Below, piece by piece: positions 46,363-55,473 of a stretch of DNA of 64,000 nt (its first letter is position 1; each line of letters opens with the position of its first letter). The notes beneath the pieces were generated by a model. That model was not told where the DNA came from. It did not search any database and was given only the letters and a program-made list of their open reading frames with translations. Position numbers and translations under genes: made by a program. This DNA comes from a virus, in IMG/VR virus record IMGVR_UViG_3300042402_003577, positions 41,850 to 105,849 of that record. One strand, written 5' to 3'.

Positions 46363-48393
46363 ATGGCAAACTACATAATCACAAAAAATAAACTTTTCTT
46401 TGAGAAAATAGGGGAGTACAATTACTGTAATCTTGAAGATATGCAACTCACTGAGATAATAGCTGTAGATACAGAGACCACTTCTCTATCTGCATTTGAA
46501 GGGGAAATATTTGCAATACAAATTGGGACAGGATCAAATAATTATCTAATTGATCTTCAGAATCACAAAAAAAATAAAATATTCTTAGAAGAAGTTGTTC
46601 CTTATATTTTAGAAAAGGTTATGGTATTCCATAATAGTGCATTCGATTTGAGTTTCTTCTTTATAAAGAATTACTTTCCAAAAAGAGTGGGAGACACAAT
46701 GTTGGCATCTATGATTTTACACAATGGAGAATTTGGAGTTTCACATTCTTTTAAAAATTGTATGGAAAGAGAGCTTGGTATTATATACGACAAAACAGAG
46801 CAAGCTAATATATCTAAGGTTCAGCTATCCCAGCCTTCAACAATTGAATATTGCTTTAATGATGTTGATAGACTGTTGGATTTACATAATAATTTAGTAC
46901 TTAAACTCAAGGAGTATGAAGCCATAGATTCTTATAAATTACATTGTAGACATATCAGGGCCCTTACATACATGGAGCTATGTGGCCTTCCAATATCAAA
47001 GGATAGATGGAAATTAAAAATGGATAGAGATTACTCTCAATACAAAAAATGTGAAAGAGAAATTATTGATTATATTTTTGACAATATGCCCCAATATAGA
47101 GATTTACAATTAGATATGTTTAGCGATGAAAAGAAAATAAATTGTCTACTAAGTTCTCCTAAACAAATGATAAATGTATTTAAAGACTTAGGTATAAAGG
47201 TAACTTATAAAGAAAAAGGAGAGATAAAAGAAAGCTTAGAAAAAGGAGTTATATCTAAGTCCGACCATGAGTTTGTAAAAATTTGGCTTAAATATAAGGA
47301 AGTTGAGCACAATGTAACCACTTTTGGGGAGGGTATTTATTCTAAAATAAGAGATGGAAGAGTCTATACACATTTCAAGCCTATTATAGATACGGCAAGA
47401 ATTGCTTCTAGAAAAGGAGAGATCAATTTTTTAAACTTTCCCGCCAACAAAGAAACAAGAGAATGCTTTGAAGCAAATGAAGGATTTGACATTATCGTAG
47501 CTGACTATGCAGGACAAGAAACAGTTGTTGGTGCCGACATTACAGGAGATAAAGCCATGATTGCTTCCATAGTGGAAGGGAAAGACCTACACTGTGCTTT
47601 TGCCAGAGTACTCTACCCAGAATTGGCGGACCTTTCTGATGAAGAAATTATAAAAGATCATAAAGCTAAACGTAATGCCTCTAAGGCCCCGCGATTTTGT
47701 TTTCAGTTTGGAGGTACAGGATTTACTTTAGCAGAGAATGAAGGGCTTTCCTTGGAAGAAGGAGAACGTATTGAAAAATTATTTAAAGAACTTCATTATG
47801 GGGTTTATTACTACGGGGAGACTAAACTTCAGGAAGCCTTAGAACTAGGGTATATTCAATATGCAATGGGCTTTAAATTAAAGCTACCAATGTTTGATAT
47901 TTTCAAAGAAAAAGATGATAAGATTTCAAATTTAGATAGAAATTTTTGGAATAAATATCGTATGGGAAAGCAAGAACATTTAAGATGCGAGAAAGCTAAG
48001 GAAAGAGGCAAGGTATATGCTATAGCAGATATGGAGGCATATAATTGCTTTAATGCCAATAAACTTATGATGAAAGACTATTTCAGCTTAAAGTCTCAGT
48101 ATATGAGATTATGCTTAAATGCACCTACACAAGGAACTGCGGCCCATCAAACTAAAATGGCTACAGTATTGTTATTTAATGAAATTGAAAAAAACAATGA
48201 CTATTGGAAAGCAAGGATAGCAAATGTAATACATGATGAGATAGTTCTGGAGACTGAAACACCCCTGTCAGAAAAATATGCTAGAATACTAGAAAAAAGT
48301 ATGATAGAGGGAGGTAATATATTTCTAAATAATCCTGTATTATTTATGAGTGCGGAAGCCAATATTGGAAAATCATGGTATGAATCCAAATAA
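46363..48393 (+). CDS. polA: Family A DNA polymerase with 3'-5' exonuclease (676 aa)
   Basis: Exonuclease motifs: Exo I VDTET (D36, E38), Exo II FHNSAFDLSFF near 95-105, Exo III YCFNDVDRL near 165. Polymerase motifs: A (IIVADYAGQE, D381), B (R437-x3-K441-x3-F445-x3-F449-G) and C (VIHDEIVLE, D625 E626). Position 449, Tyr in E. coli Pol I, is Phe. No 5'-3' exonuclease domain. Length and domains fit replicative PolA of crAss-like and T7-like phages. Confidence 0.94.
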   Translation: MANYIITKNKLFFEKIGEYNYCNLEDMQLTEIIAVDTETTSLSAFEGEIFAIQIGTGSNNYLIDLQNHKKNKIFLEEVVPYILEKVMVFHNSAFDLSFFFIKNYFPKRVGDTMLASMILHNGEFGVSHSFKNCMERELGIIYDKTEQANISKVQLSQPSTIEYCFNDVDRLLDLHNNLVLKLKEYEAIDSYKLHCRHIRALTYMELCGLPISKDRWKLKMDRDYSQYKKCEREIIDYIFDNMPQYRDLQLDMFSDEKKINCLLSSPKQMINVFKDLGIKVTYKEKGEIKESLEKGVISKSDHEFVKIWLKYKEVEHNVTTFGEGIYSKIRDGRVYTHFKPIIDTARIASRKGEINFLNFPANKETRECFEANEGFDIIVADYAGQETVVGADITGDKAMIASIVEGKDLHCAFARVLYPELADLSDEEIIKDHKAKRNASKAPRFCFQFGGTGFTLAENEGLSLEEGERIEKLFKELHYGVYYYGETKLQEALELGYIQYAMGFKLKLPMFDIFKEKDDKISNLDRNFWNKYRMGKQEHLRCEKAKERGKVYAIADMEAYNCFNANKLMMKDYFSLKSQYMRLCLNAPTQGTAAHQTKMATVLLFNEIEKNNDYWKARIANVIHDEIVLETETPLSEKYARILEKSMIEGGNIFLNNPVLFMSAEANIGKSWYESK

Positions 48394-48408
48394 ATTAAAC
48401 TTAAAGTT

Positions 48409-48831
48409 ATGAGAAGAAAAACAGTAAAAAAATCAGACACTCCTACTCCTAGGAAGAAGAAAAAAGTAGTAAACCCCAGAGTAGTAAGAGAATATTGCGG
48501 AGGCACAATGACTAAAGCGGCCTTCTTTGGGGCCATAAGAGCTTTTTTAAGACAAAGATGGTTATATTCTTGTCCTTTTAGAAAAGAGATACTTAAAAGA
48601 GCTTATTCTGCCTTATTAAAAAAATGGCAATGCAATGATTGTAAAAAAATGTTCTTAAAGAAAGAGGTGGAAGTTAACCACATTGAACCCTGTGGTAGCT
48701 TGAGAGATTACCACGAAATAAAAGCATTTCACGACAGGTTATTTGTAGAGGATATAAGTAAGCTAGAGGTGCTTTGTAAAGATTGTCACAAAAAATTTAC
48801 AGAAAAAAATAAAATAACTATTGACATTTAA
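48409..48831 (+). CDS. HNH endonuclease with zinc ribbon (140 aa)
   Basis: WQCNDCKKMF and VLCKDCHKKF form a Cys4 zinc site, with the nuclease motif VNHIEPCGS between. The N-terminus is basic (RRKTVKKSDTPTPRKKKKV). Unlike the HNH_3-type gene at 26939 it follows the polymerase closely and is of the WQC-x-x-C type found in many phage replication blocks; it may cut DNA for packaging or recombination, or be a homing element. Confidence 0.83.
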   Translation: MRRKTVKKSDTPTPRKKKKVVNPRVVREYCGGTMTKAAFFGAIRAFLRQRWLYSCPFRKEILKRAYSALLKKWQCNDCKKMFLKKEVEVNHIEPCGSLRDYHEIKAFHDRLFVEDISKLEVLCKDCHKKFTEKNKITIDI

Positions 48832-48850
48832 TAAAAATGTATTAATTTTG
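48821..48850 (+). promoter_or_regulatory. Bacteroidota-type promoter (TTG-N19-TAATTTTG)
   Basis: TTGACA at 48821 and TAATTTTG at 48843-48850, 19 bases between TTG and TA. It overlaps the end of the HNH gene and lies 28 bases before the ATG at 48878, so it can drive the helicase-SSB-primase genes independently. Confidence 0.7.
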
Positions 48851-48877
48851 CATCAGATTAAAAAACAAAGGGAAAAT

Positions 48878-49372
48878 ATGAATTACGAAGAAATGGGAAA
48901 ATTAGTTATTAATCTTCCCCAACTAAAAATTATCCAATCTTTAATAAAGAAAGGGTTTATTAGAAGTTTACATACTGAAAAATTAGATAATACTGATCCT
49001 TCAAATTTTGAAATAACAGAGTTTGGTAAAGCTATTCTTAATGGAGAAAAATATCAAACTCTTGTTTCTGAAGAATTCTTAGAGGAATATATGAGATTGT
49101 TTAGTAAACAAAATTTACAAGGAATAAATAAAAAAGCCTTTAGTCCTAAAAATAAAGTTTTATCTAAGTTAGAATCTTTTATGAGAAAATATAAAGTTTC
49201 TAGTAGTGAAATACTTCAAGCGGTTGATTACTATCATCAAAATGCAGACGATATTCGTTATACATTAGATGCCCAGTATTTTATTGAAAAAGACGGAGGA
49301 AGTTTATTGATAGATACTATTAATGAAATGAAAGAAGGAATATTTAGTAACCAAGATAAACTCGTATTTTAA
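48878..49372 (+). CDS. Unknown replication-cluster protein, winged-helix start (164 aa)
   Basis: Start ATG 48878 (an upstream in-frame TTG lies inside the promoter). The N-terminal 60 residues look like a winged helix (LPQLKIIQSLIKKGFIRSL, FEITEFGKAIL). The C-terminal half is helical (SKLESFMRKYKVSSSEILQAVDYY). Position just before the DnaB-like helicase suggests a helicase loader or replication adaptor; inference. Confidence 0.68.
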   Translation: MNYEEMGKLVINLPQLKIIQSLIKKGFIRSLHTEKLDNTDPSNFEITEFGKAILNGEKYQTLVSEEFLEEYMRLFSKQNLQGINKKAFSPKNKVLSKLESFMRKYKVSSSEILQAVDYYHQNADDIRYTLDAQYFIEKDGGSLLIDTINEMKEGIFSNQDKLVF

Positions 49373-50496
49373 TGGATATTGTAAAAGTAATAGAAGAAAG
49401 CAGGGATTCATTAATACAAGGACATATTAATTCTATTCCTATGCCATTCAACGGCACAAGAAAAGCATTTAGTGGTATATTTCCAGGTGCTATGGTTTGT
49501 ATTACCGCTGAAACATCTGTGGGTAAAACGTCTTTGGCAAAGTATATATATTTATTTAGTGTTGCGGATTATATTTTAGACGATCCTTCTTTTAAGTATT
49601 TTAACTATAAATGTCTATGGTTTGGTTTAGAAGAATCCGAGGAAGAATTTCATATCAGTATCCTTCAATATGCAATTGCTAAATACTACCATAAAAATTG
49701 CACACAGGATGAACTATTGAGCAGAATAGATCCTATTTCAGAAGAAATAATTTCTATGATAAAATCAGATCCTGTTCAAAAATACTTCAACACTGTAAAG
49801 GATTTTACTAAATTTGACGATCATACTGGACATGCTACAGGTATTTATAAAACTTGCCAAGAATATTCAAAAGAAATAGGAGAGCACCATTATAAAGAAA
49901 AAGAAATTAGTGGAGGAAAAAAAATTAATGTTTATAGCCATTACACGCAAAATGATCCTAATGCAATAGTGACAATAGTTATAGATAACGTAAACATTTT
50001 GGAATTAGAAAAAAATGAGCTAGGAATGTCTCTTGACCTTTCAGGATGTATAGATAGACTTGTAAATACCTACATGAGAAAACAAGTTTCAAAGCATTGG
50101 AAATGGCATGTATGCTGTGTACAACAACAGCAAATGGCCGCAGGAGATTTGAATCACTTTAAAGCAGGCAAGCTTGAACCAGAACCACAGAAGCTAGGAG
50201 ATAATATCAAAGTGGCAAGATCTTACCAAGTTATAATAGGTTTGTTTTCTCCATATAAACATAAGATGACAAATTACTATAAGTATCAGATTTTAAACTC
50301 TGACAGAACTGACGGATTTGAAGAATGCTTTAGAACTATTCACATTTGTAAAAACAGATTTGGTAGAACAGGAGTTGCAGAACCTCTATTCTTCAACCCC
50401 AAAGGCTTTAGTTTTTTTAGTATGCCAAAACATGATGACACCCAAAATTTAAACCAATTATTAACCTATAAAAAAACAATTTTAAAAGATGAGTAA
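49372..50496 (+). CDS. DnaB-like replicative helicase (374 aa)
   Basis: RecA-fold ATPase: Walker A AETSVGKTSLAKY near residues 47-60, LWFGLEESEEEFHISIL as the H1a-H2 region, Walker B VTIVIDNVNILEL near 200-212, and the VCCVQQQQMAAG motif H3/H4. This is the DnaB/RecA-type ring helicase of crAss-like phages. No N-terminal DnaB domain, so it may need the preceding small protein for loading. Overlaps the Sak4-like gene by eight bases. Confidence 0.82.
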   Translation: MDIVKVIEESRDSLIQGHINSIPMPFNGTRKAFSGIFPGAMVCITAETSVGKTSLAKYIYLFSVADYILDDPSFKYFNYKCLWFGLEESEEEFHISILQYAIAKYYHKNCTQDELLSRIDPISEEIISMIKSDPVQKYFNTVKDFTKFDDHTGHATGIYKTCQEYSKEIGEHHYKEKEISGGKKINVYSHYTQNDPNAIVTIVIDNVNILELEKNELGMSLDLSGCIDRLVNTYMRKQVSKHWKWHVCCVQQQQMAAGDLNHFKAGKLEPEPQKLGDNIKVARSYQVIIGLFSPYKHKMTNYYKYQILNSDRTDGFEECFRTIHICKNRFGRTGVAEPLFFNPKGFSFFSMPKHDDTQNLNQLLTYKKTILKDE

Positions 50497-51220
50497 TTTA
50501 ACATTGCCAACACAAAAGATTCCAGCATCAGTTGTGAATCCAAGAACAATGGTTATTTTTAGCCAGAAAAAGACAGGGAAAACCCATGCACTCAGTGAGT
50601 TGGAGGGTAATCTCATTATTAACTTCGAGCATGGTGCCGATTTCTATGAATCCATGAGGATTAACATAGACTCATTGCAACAGTTTGATGAATTAGCCCA
50701 GCTTTTCCACAAAGAAAAGCCTCATTACAAGTTTATTACACTTGATACGGTTACTTCTTTGAAAGAGAAACTATTGAATCAATTAGCAGTGAGAACCTAT
50801 AACAAAGATACAGGCAAAAGTGAGGCCGCTGACTTTGATATTGATAGATTGGAGTATGGAAAGGGCCAAGTATATAAAAGAGAAGCCTTGTTTAAAATCA
50901 TGGAGTTCTTTACAAGATTTTGCGATACGCTTATTATTGTAGGACACGTTGCAGATAAGTCAATATCTACTTCAGGACAAACAATTAAAGAATTGAACCT
51001 TGAAGGTAAGTTGAAAGATTTACTTGCTCTAAGAGTAGATGCAATTGGTTACATGTATAGAAATACAGAAAAACCTAATATAAATATGCTTTCATTTATC
51101 CACTCTGAAGAAATTGTAGGAGGAACAAGATGTAAGCATCTTAGAAATAAGGAATTTGAAATCTCAGAACTTATCAACGATGATAAACTAGAGACACATT
51201 GGGAAAAGATTTTTATTTAA
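50489..51220 (+). CDS. Sak4-like single-strand-annealing ATPase (243 aa)
   Basis: Walker A FSQKKTGKTHALSEL at residues 22-37, FEHGADFYESM, Walker B HYKFITLDTVTSL near 85-97 and TLIIVGHVADKS. This is the AAA_24/Sak4 pattern of phage RecA-like annealing proteins, which work with SSB in phage recombination. Next to helicase, SSB and primase genes. Confidence 0.84.
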   Translation: MSNLTLPTQKIPASVVNPRTMVIFSQKKTGKTHALSELEGNLIINFEHGADFYESMRINIDSLQQFDELAQLFHKEKPHYKFITLDTVTSLKEKLLNQLAVRTYNKDTGKSEAADFDIDRLEYGKGQVYKREALFKIMEFFTRFCDTLIIVGHVADKSISTSGQTIKELNLEGKLKDLLALRVDAIGYMYRNTEKPNINMLSFIHSEEIVGGTRCKHLRNKEFEISELINDDKLETHWEKIFI

Positions 51221-51264
51221 TAACACACACAAACAATATTTTTTAATTTTTAAAACAATTTAAC

Positions 51265-52113
51265 ATGAACAGTAATGTCAAAATTTCAACTGGCGGAGGT
51301 GCCAAAAAATTATTCTACGGAGTATCTACCTTTATTCCTAGTATGATTAACCCAAACAAATCTACCCTATCTGAATTCTTAGGTAGAGATTTGGAAAAAG
51401 AACCTGAATATCTAACTACAAAAGATTTAGATGGAAAACAAGTGAGAGTATTAAAGCTTGATATTTGGGGAACTCTTCCACAAGCCGAAAACACAAAAAC
51501 AAAGATTACATTTTGGTTAGAAGCTAGACACGATATTTCAAGAAGTGGAAAGCAAAAATACATTAATGGCCAAGGTCTTACTTCCTACAATGAAGATCCT
51601 TCCGTTATGAATAAAAACAAAATGTGGTACTACGGGGAAAACCAAAGAAAAGCTATGGTTGGGGAAGACACTGTAGTGGATTTTTTCATCAACTTGAAAA
51701 ACTGGGAAACTGATTTGTCAAAATACACTATGAGAGATGGAGATGTTCCAAGTATTTTCCTCCCATTAGAGAAATTGTTTAAGCAAGATTATTCTGACAT
51801 CAATCCTTTATTTGAAGAGGGAAGAGGAATAAGAGTTTATGTAGGTATTCGTTCAAGTGAAAGCAACGGAAAAACATATTATGATATGGATATTTACACA
51901 AAGGCTTTCATAAAAGATTACCCAGGAGCTAAAAACTTTGATAAAATTATCAATGCTCTAAAAGGAGAGTATTCTTCTTTCAAAAAGAATATCGCCCCTA
52001 TTACAGCTAATTTCTTAGAGTTTGACCCAAATGAATTAATGTCAGAAGAGGCAGATATGACAATGACTTCTGCTTCAAATGACATGGGATTTTCAGATGA
52101 CCTTCCATTTTAA
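51265..52113 (+). CDS. ssb: Single-stranded DNA-binding protein (282 aa)
   Basis: Large N-terminal OB-like domain (KQVRVLKLDIWGTLPQAEN, KTKITFWLEARHDISRSGKQ) and the acidic C-terminal tail MGFSDDLPF, the hallmark with which SSB docks replication partners. Its length is larger than bacterial SSB but usual for crAss-like phages. The context (helicase, Sak4, primase) supports the call. Confidence 0.82.
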   Translation: MNSNVKISTGGGAKKLFYGVSTFIPSMINPNKSTLSEFLGRDLEKEPEYLTTKDLDGKQVRVLKLDIWGTLPQAENTKTKITFWLEARHDISRSGKQKYINGQGLTSYNEDPSVMNKNKMWYYGENQRKAMVGEDTVVDFFINLKNWETDLSKYTMRDGDVPSIFLPLEKLFKQDYSDINPLFEEGRGIRVYVGIRSSESNGKTYYDMDIYTKAFIKDYPGAKNFDKIINALKGEYSSFKKNIAPITANFLEFDPNELMSEEADMTMTSASNDMGFSDDLPF

Positions 52114-52122
52114 TCAATAATT

Positions 52123-53127
52123 ATGTTCACTTTAGATCAACAGAGCGATATATGGAGAAACTATTTTGGAAGTTGGGAAGCCAAGGGCACCTATAGTAAT
52201 CCTTTAAGATCAGACAAATCACCAAAATGCTATTTTAAGGTTATTAATGATAAGATTTTATTCATAGATTGGGCCAATCATCCTACACATTCTGACTGCA
52301 TTTCTTTTGTATCGCAAAAGTATAACTTAACTAATAAAGAAGCTATTACAAAAATAAATTATGATTTAAAGTACACTAATAGAGTGAAAGGAGGGTTTTC
52401 AGGAGAAAACAAAGGGGTGGCAGTAACACCCCTTTCTTCTTCTCCCGCTATCAATACATACACTCAACAAGTAGAAGAGAAGATAAATTATTCTGTAATA
52501 AAGAAACCCTTCTTTGCAAAGGAAGATATTAACTACTGGAAAAAATTTGGTATAACAGAGGCTATATTAAAAAAATATGATGTATGTCCTGTAAAATTCG
52601 TTTTAAGAAATGGAATATTAAACTATTCTAGTAGCGAGTATAATCCTATATTTGGTTACTACCAACACAATCAACTTTTTAAAGTGTATAATCCCATAGG
52701 GCTTCCTATGCAAAAGTGGAGAACAATTAAAGCAGTGCTAGAGGGGTTCCCTCAACTTGAATATAAAACAAATGTATGCTTTATCACTTCTTCTTTAAAG
52801 GACACTATGTGCTTAGATTCTTTAGGATATGATGCGTTTAATCTGCCTTCAGAAAACAGTTACAAAATATTGCTACCTATAATTGACGAATTATTTAGTA
52901 AGTTTGATCAGGTTTATGTATATTTGAACAATGATGAAGCTGGCAAGAAATTCTCGAGACTATTGACTTTAGAAATTGATAACAGATTAAAGTATATTAA
53001 CAATCCTTCCGATTGGAGGCAAACAGATCCTTCTGATGTTATAAAAGAGTTAGGAGTTGAGCCTTTAAGAGAAGTTATAAAAGAAAAATTTTCAAGAGAC
53101 AATGTTATTTTAATAAATAAAAATTAA
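52123..53127 (+). CDS. DnaG-like primase with TOPRIM domain (334 aa)
   Basis: N-terminus YSNPLRSDKSPKCYF matches the primase zinc-domain consensus without its full Cys set. The TOPRIM part (CFITSSLKDTMCL... QVYVYLNNDEAGKKF, about residues 220-275) has the N-N-D-E-A-G acidic loop but the first Glu of the usual E-G-x-x-D is replaced (S-S-L-K-D). Synthesises RNA primers at the fork. A primase-like phage protein of the crAss group is the best fit. Confidence 0.8.
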   Translation: MFTLDQQSDIWRNYFGSWEAKGTYSNPLRSDKSPKCYFKVINDKILFIDWANHPTHSDCISFVSQKYNLTNKEAITKINYDLKYTNRVKGGFSGENKGVAVTPLSSSPAINTYTQQVEEKINYSVIKKPFFAKEDINYWKKFGITEAILKKYDVCPVKFVLRNGILNYSSSEYNPIFGYYQHNQLFKVYNPIGLPMQKWRTIKAVLEGFPQLEYKTNVCFITSSLKDTMCLDSLGYDAFNLPSENSYKILLPIIDELFSKFDQVYVYLNNDEAGKKFSRLLTLEIDNRLKYINNPSDWRQTDPSDVIKELGVEPLREVIKEKFSRDNVILINKN

Positions 53128-53132
53128 TAAAA

Positions 53133-53582
53133 ATGATAGTAAAAATAAAAAAATTAAATGAACTTGCAGTAATACCTTCTTACGGAAAACCAGGTGATGC
53201 TGGAATGGACCTGACTTGCACGGAAGCTCTTTTAGATGCTTCAGGGTGCTATGTTTACAAAACAGGATTAGCTGTAGAAATACCTGAAGGATTTTTTGGT
53301 CTACTGGTGCCAAGATCTTCTGTAGCAAAAAAATCTCTAATACTCACCAATCACGCAGGAATCTTAGATTCAGGGTATAGAGGAGAAATTATGTTTAAAT
53401 ACAAACCTAATTACCAATACTTCTTACAAAGCGAAGAAATAAAAAATGAACAAATTTATTTAAAGGGCGAGAGAGTGGGACAATTAATAATTATGCCTTA
53501 CCCTGAAGTGGAGTGGGAAGTTGTTGATGAACTTTCTGATTCTGATAGAGGAGCTGGTGGCTATGGCAGTACGGGTATTTAA
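53133..53582 (+). CDS. dut: dUTPase (149 aa)
   Basis: All five motifs of trimeric dUTPases are present: GDAGMDLTC (I), VPRSSVAKKS (II), NHAGILDSGYRGEI (III), GERVGQLII (IV) and RGAGGYGSTG (V). Converts dUTP to dUMP, which keeps uracil out of phage DNA and feeds dTMP synthesis. Full length. Confidence 0.95.
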   Translation: MIVKIKKLNELAVIPSYGKPGDAGMDLTCTEALLDASGCYVYKTGLAVEIPEGFFGLLVPRSSVAKKSLILTNHAGILDSGYRGEIMFKYKPNYQYFLQSEEIKNEQIYLKGERVGQLIIMPYPEVEWEVVDELSDSDRGAGGYGSTGI

Positions 53583-53600
53583 TAAACTAAAAAATAAATT

Positions 53601-54011
53601 ATGAGCACTATAAGTATAACAAATAGAAATAATTCTTACAAAGAAATTATAAAGGATCTAGGACTAAAACAACAGCAAGTTTTTAATTGCTTAAAAGAAT
53701 CTGGAAATCTGTCTAGTGAAGATATAAAAGAAATCTTAAAACTAAGAGACAAATGCTCTGTAACAGGGAGACTAAAAGAACTGGAAGAAAGATGTCTTAT
53801 TACCGCAGTAGGTAGTAGAGAAGGAAAGACAATGTACTCAATAAATAATGAGGCTACGGCCCTTATTACTAGAAGTAGTAACAAAAAAAATTATGAAAAT
53901 ACATTGGTTGAATTGGAAAAAGACATTCAAAAAGATTTATCTCCTGTAGCTTTGGAGATTATAGGGACTAGAATATCAAAGCTAAAAAAATTAATTACAA
54001 TTGTTTCTTAA
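53601..54011 (+). CDS. Winged-helix regulator candidate (136 aa)
   Basis: Winged helix (QQQVFNCLKESGNLSSEDIKEIL, CSVTGRLKELEERCLITAVG, wing SREGKTMYSI) and a helical C-terminus with leucine repeats (LVELEKDIQKDLSPVAL). MarR/DprA-C-like regulators share this fold. Could be the DNA-binding protein of the 21-bp-spaced sites, but that is speculation. Confidence 0.72.
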   Translation: MSTISITNRNNSYKEIIKDLGLKQQQVFNCLKESGNLSSEDIKEILKLRDKCSVTGRLKELEERCLITAVGSREGKTMYSINNEATALITRSSNKKNYENTLVELEKDIQKDLSPVALEIIGTRISKLKKLITIVS

Positions 54012-54019
54012 AAAATCAC

Positions 54020-54027
54020 TATCTTTA
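54020..54027 (+). promoter_or_regulatory. Possible -7 element (TATCTTTA)
   Basis: TATCTTTA, one base off the consensus, 22 bases before the ATG at 54050. Weak call. Confidence 0.35.
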
Positions 54028-54049
54028 CACAAAATTAAAATTATTTATT

Positions 54050-54295
54050 ATGACACTATTTGAATGCACGCTATTATTAACTAACACATTAGCGTTAGCC
54101 ACAATTTATTATCTCCTTAGAGCTAATAAAAAAATTAATAAACAATACAGAGAATTTTTACTAGAATCAATTATTTTCTATGAAGAAACTTTAAGAGAAC
54201 TAGATAAGTTTAAGGCTGCTTTAGATGATTGTGAGAAACCTACCCCAGTTAAACCAAAGGTAAAAAAAGATGCCAAGAAAGCAACCACTAAATAA
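54050..54295 (+). CDS. Small membrane protein with Lys-rich tail (81 aa)
   Basis: Hydrophobic N-terminal span (LLLTNTLALATIYYLLR, about 7-24), a charged helix and a KPKVKKDAKKATTK tail. May be a small membrane accessory; together with the next gene it could form a holin-spanin-like pair, but no lipoprotein is seen. Overlaps the next gene by 26 bases. Confidence 0.62.
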   Translation: MTLFECTLLLTNTLALATIYYLLRANKKINKQYREFLLESIIFYEETLRELDKFKAALDDCEKPTPVKPKVKKDAKKATTK

Positions 54296-54581
54296 GATTG
54301 TAAAAGAATATAAAGACGCTACAAGGCAGGAAATATGGGAAGGAGTTAGAGATAATTTTACTTGGGGTTTTTTGGCCTCTATAATAATAGTTTTTGTTTC
54401 TACTAAATCCGATATTGCTGTCTTGTTGTCTTATATAGTTTATTACACATTTTTAAGTAGAGTTTTAAATAGACCTAAATATATTACCGATTTAGGTAAA
54501 CTAGTAATTTTTCCTTACCCATCTGCGCTAGGTGCTTTTGTGGGATATAAACTTTCTTCTTACCTTTTAACCTTAATTTAA
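54270..54581 (+). CDS. Small membrane protein, three spans (103 aa)
   Basis: Hydrophobic segments at about 32-50 (FLASIIIVFVSTKSDIAVL), 50-65 and 82-102 (YPSALGAFVGYKLSSYLLTL). Starts with a basic stretch. Size and spans resemble holins; the SLT enzyme is 12 kb away, so linkage is unproven. Confidence 0.62.
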   Translation: MPRKQPLNKIVKEYKDATRQEIWEGVRDNFTWGFLASIIIVFVSTKSDIAVLLSYIVYYTFLSRVLNRPKYITDLGKLVIFPYPSALGAFVGYKLSSYLLTLI

Positions 54582-54582
54582 A

Positions 54583-55152
54583 ATGATAGACAATTTAGAA
54601 AATATAATTCCTTTATTAGTATTTCAAAATACTAGCTTTTATGAAATACTTATTAAAAAAAATTCTAACAATCAAGTAATTAAACATTACATGATAGATA
54701 ATTTACCAAGTTTACTAACTGATTATAAAGAAATGAAACATATTTCTGATTGTTTAGACGCTAGTGTATATATAAAATTAGGATCTTACTCTAAAGAAAA
54801 ACTAGGGTATAAAATATTAGAAACCCTTTCTAAAAAATTAGAAAAACAAGAATTAGATTACTCTATGTTAGTCCAGGAGTCTATTGATGACCTAAATTCT
54901 AACATAGAAATCTGGGTAGTAAATGTAGATTATAAAAATGTCTCTATTAATGATGTCCTTAGAATTAAAACTGTAATTAATGACTGTGCTCCCAATGGAA
55001 GAAACATTGTAGGAGATATTCCTACCCCAAATGGGGCACATATTATTACAAGGCCCTTTAATACTCAGCAATTTTTAACCTACCAAGATGTATGCTATAA
55101 GGTTGAGATTAAAAAGAACAATCCTACTATTTTATATTCAAATTTAAAATAA
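54583..55152 (+). CDS. Unknown protein (189 aa)
   Basis: Alpha/beta protein with no recognisable motif: ENIIPLLVFQNTSFYEILIKK, KEKLGYKILETLSKKLEKQ, IEIWVVNVDYKNVSINDVL, GDIPTPNGAHIITRPF. The last stretch is slightly enzyme-like (G-A-H-x-x-T-R-P-F). Located between membrane-protein genes and an 82-aa gene. Confidence 0.65.
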   Translation: MIDNLENIIPLLVFQNTSFYEILIKKNSNNQVIKHYMIDNLPSLLTDYKEMKHISDCLDASVYIKLGSYSKEKLGYKILETLSKKLEKQELDYSMLVQESIDDLNSNIEIWVVNVDYKNVSINDVLRIKTVINDCAPNGRNIVGDIPTPNGAHIITRPFNTQQFLTYQDVCYKVEIKKNNPTILYSNLK

Positions 55153-55159
55153 ACAAATT

Positions 55160-55408
55160 ATGGCAAAGGCAATTATAAAATATGATTTAAGTGATCCTGA
55201 TGATTTTAGAGAGTTTAAACAAAATGCTGCAAGCTCTGCTATGGCATCAGCTTTATTTGAAATAACATATAACGCTGAAAAACGTCTAGAGTTTGAACTT
55301 GAGCAAAAAGAAAATATTGATAAGTATGAGGTATTGCAGCTTGTTTTCGAAAGAATACATAGTATTGTAAGGGAACATAATATTAATGTAGACGAACTTA
55401 ATAATTAA
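55160..55408 (+). CDS. Small helical protein (82 aa)
   Basis: KYDLSDPDDFREFKQNAASSAMASALFEI and LQLVFERIHSIVREHNIN: helical, resembles small conserved phage proteins that start Y-D-L-x-D-x-x-D. No function known. Confidence 0.68.
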   Translation: MAKAIIKYDLSDPDDFREFKQNAASSAMASALFEITYNAEKRLEFELEQKENIDKYEVLQLVFERIHSIVREHNINVDELNN

Positions 55409-55439
55409 AATAATCTCAAATAAAATTAAAATTTTTTTA

Positions 55440-55447
55440 TAATTTTG
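55440..55447 (+). promoter_or_regulatory. Bacteroidota-type -7 element (TAATTTTG)
   Basis: TAATTTTG 26 bases before the start of the T9SS-cargo gene. No -33 TTG. It could start the exported-protein cassette. Confidence 0.55.
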
Positions 55448-55473
55448 TAGTTACTAAATTACAAATTTATAAA

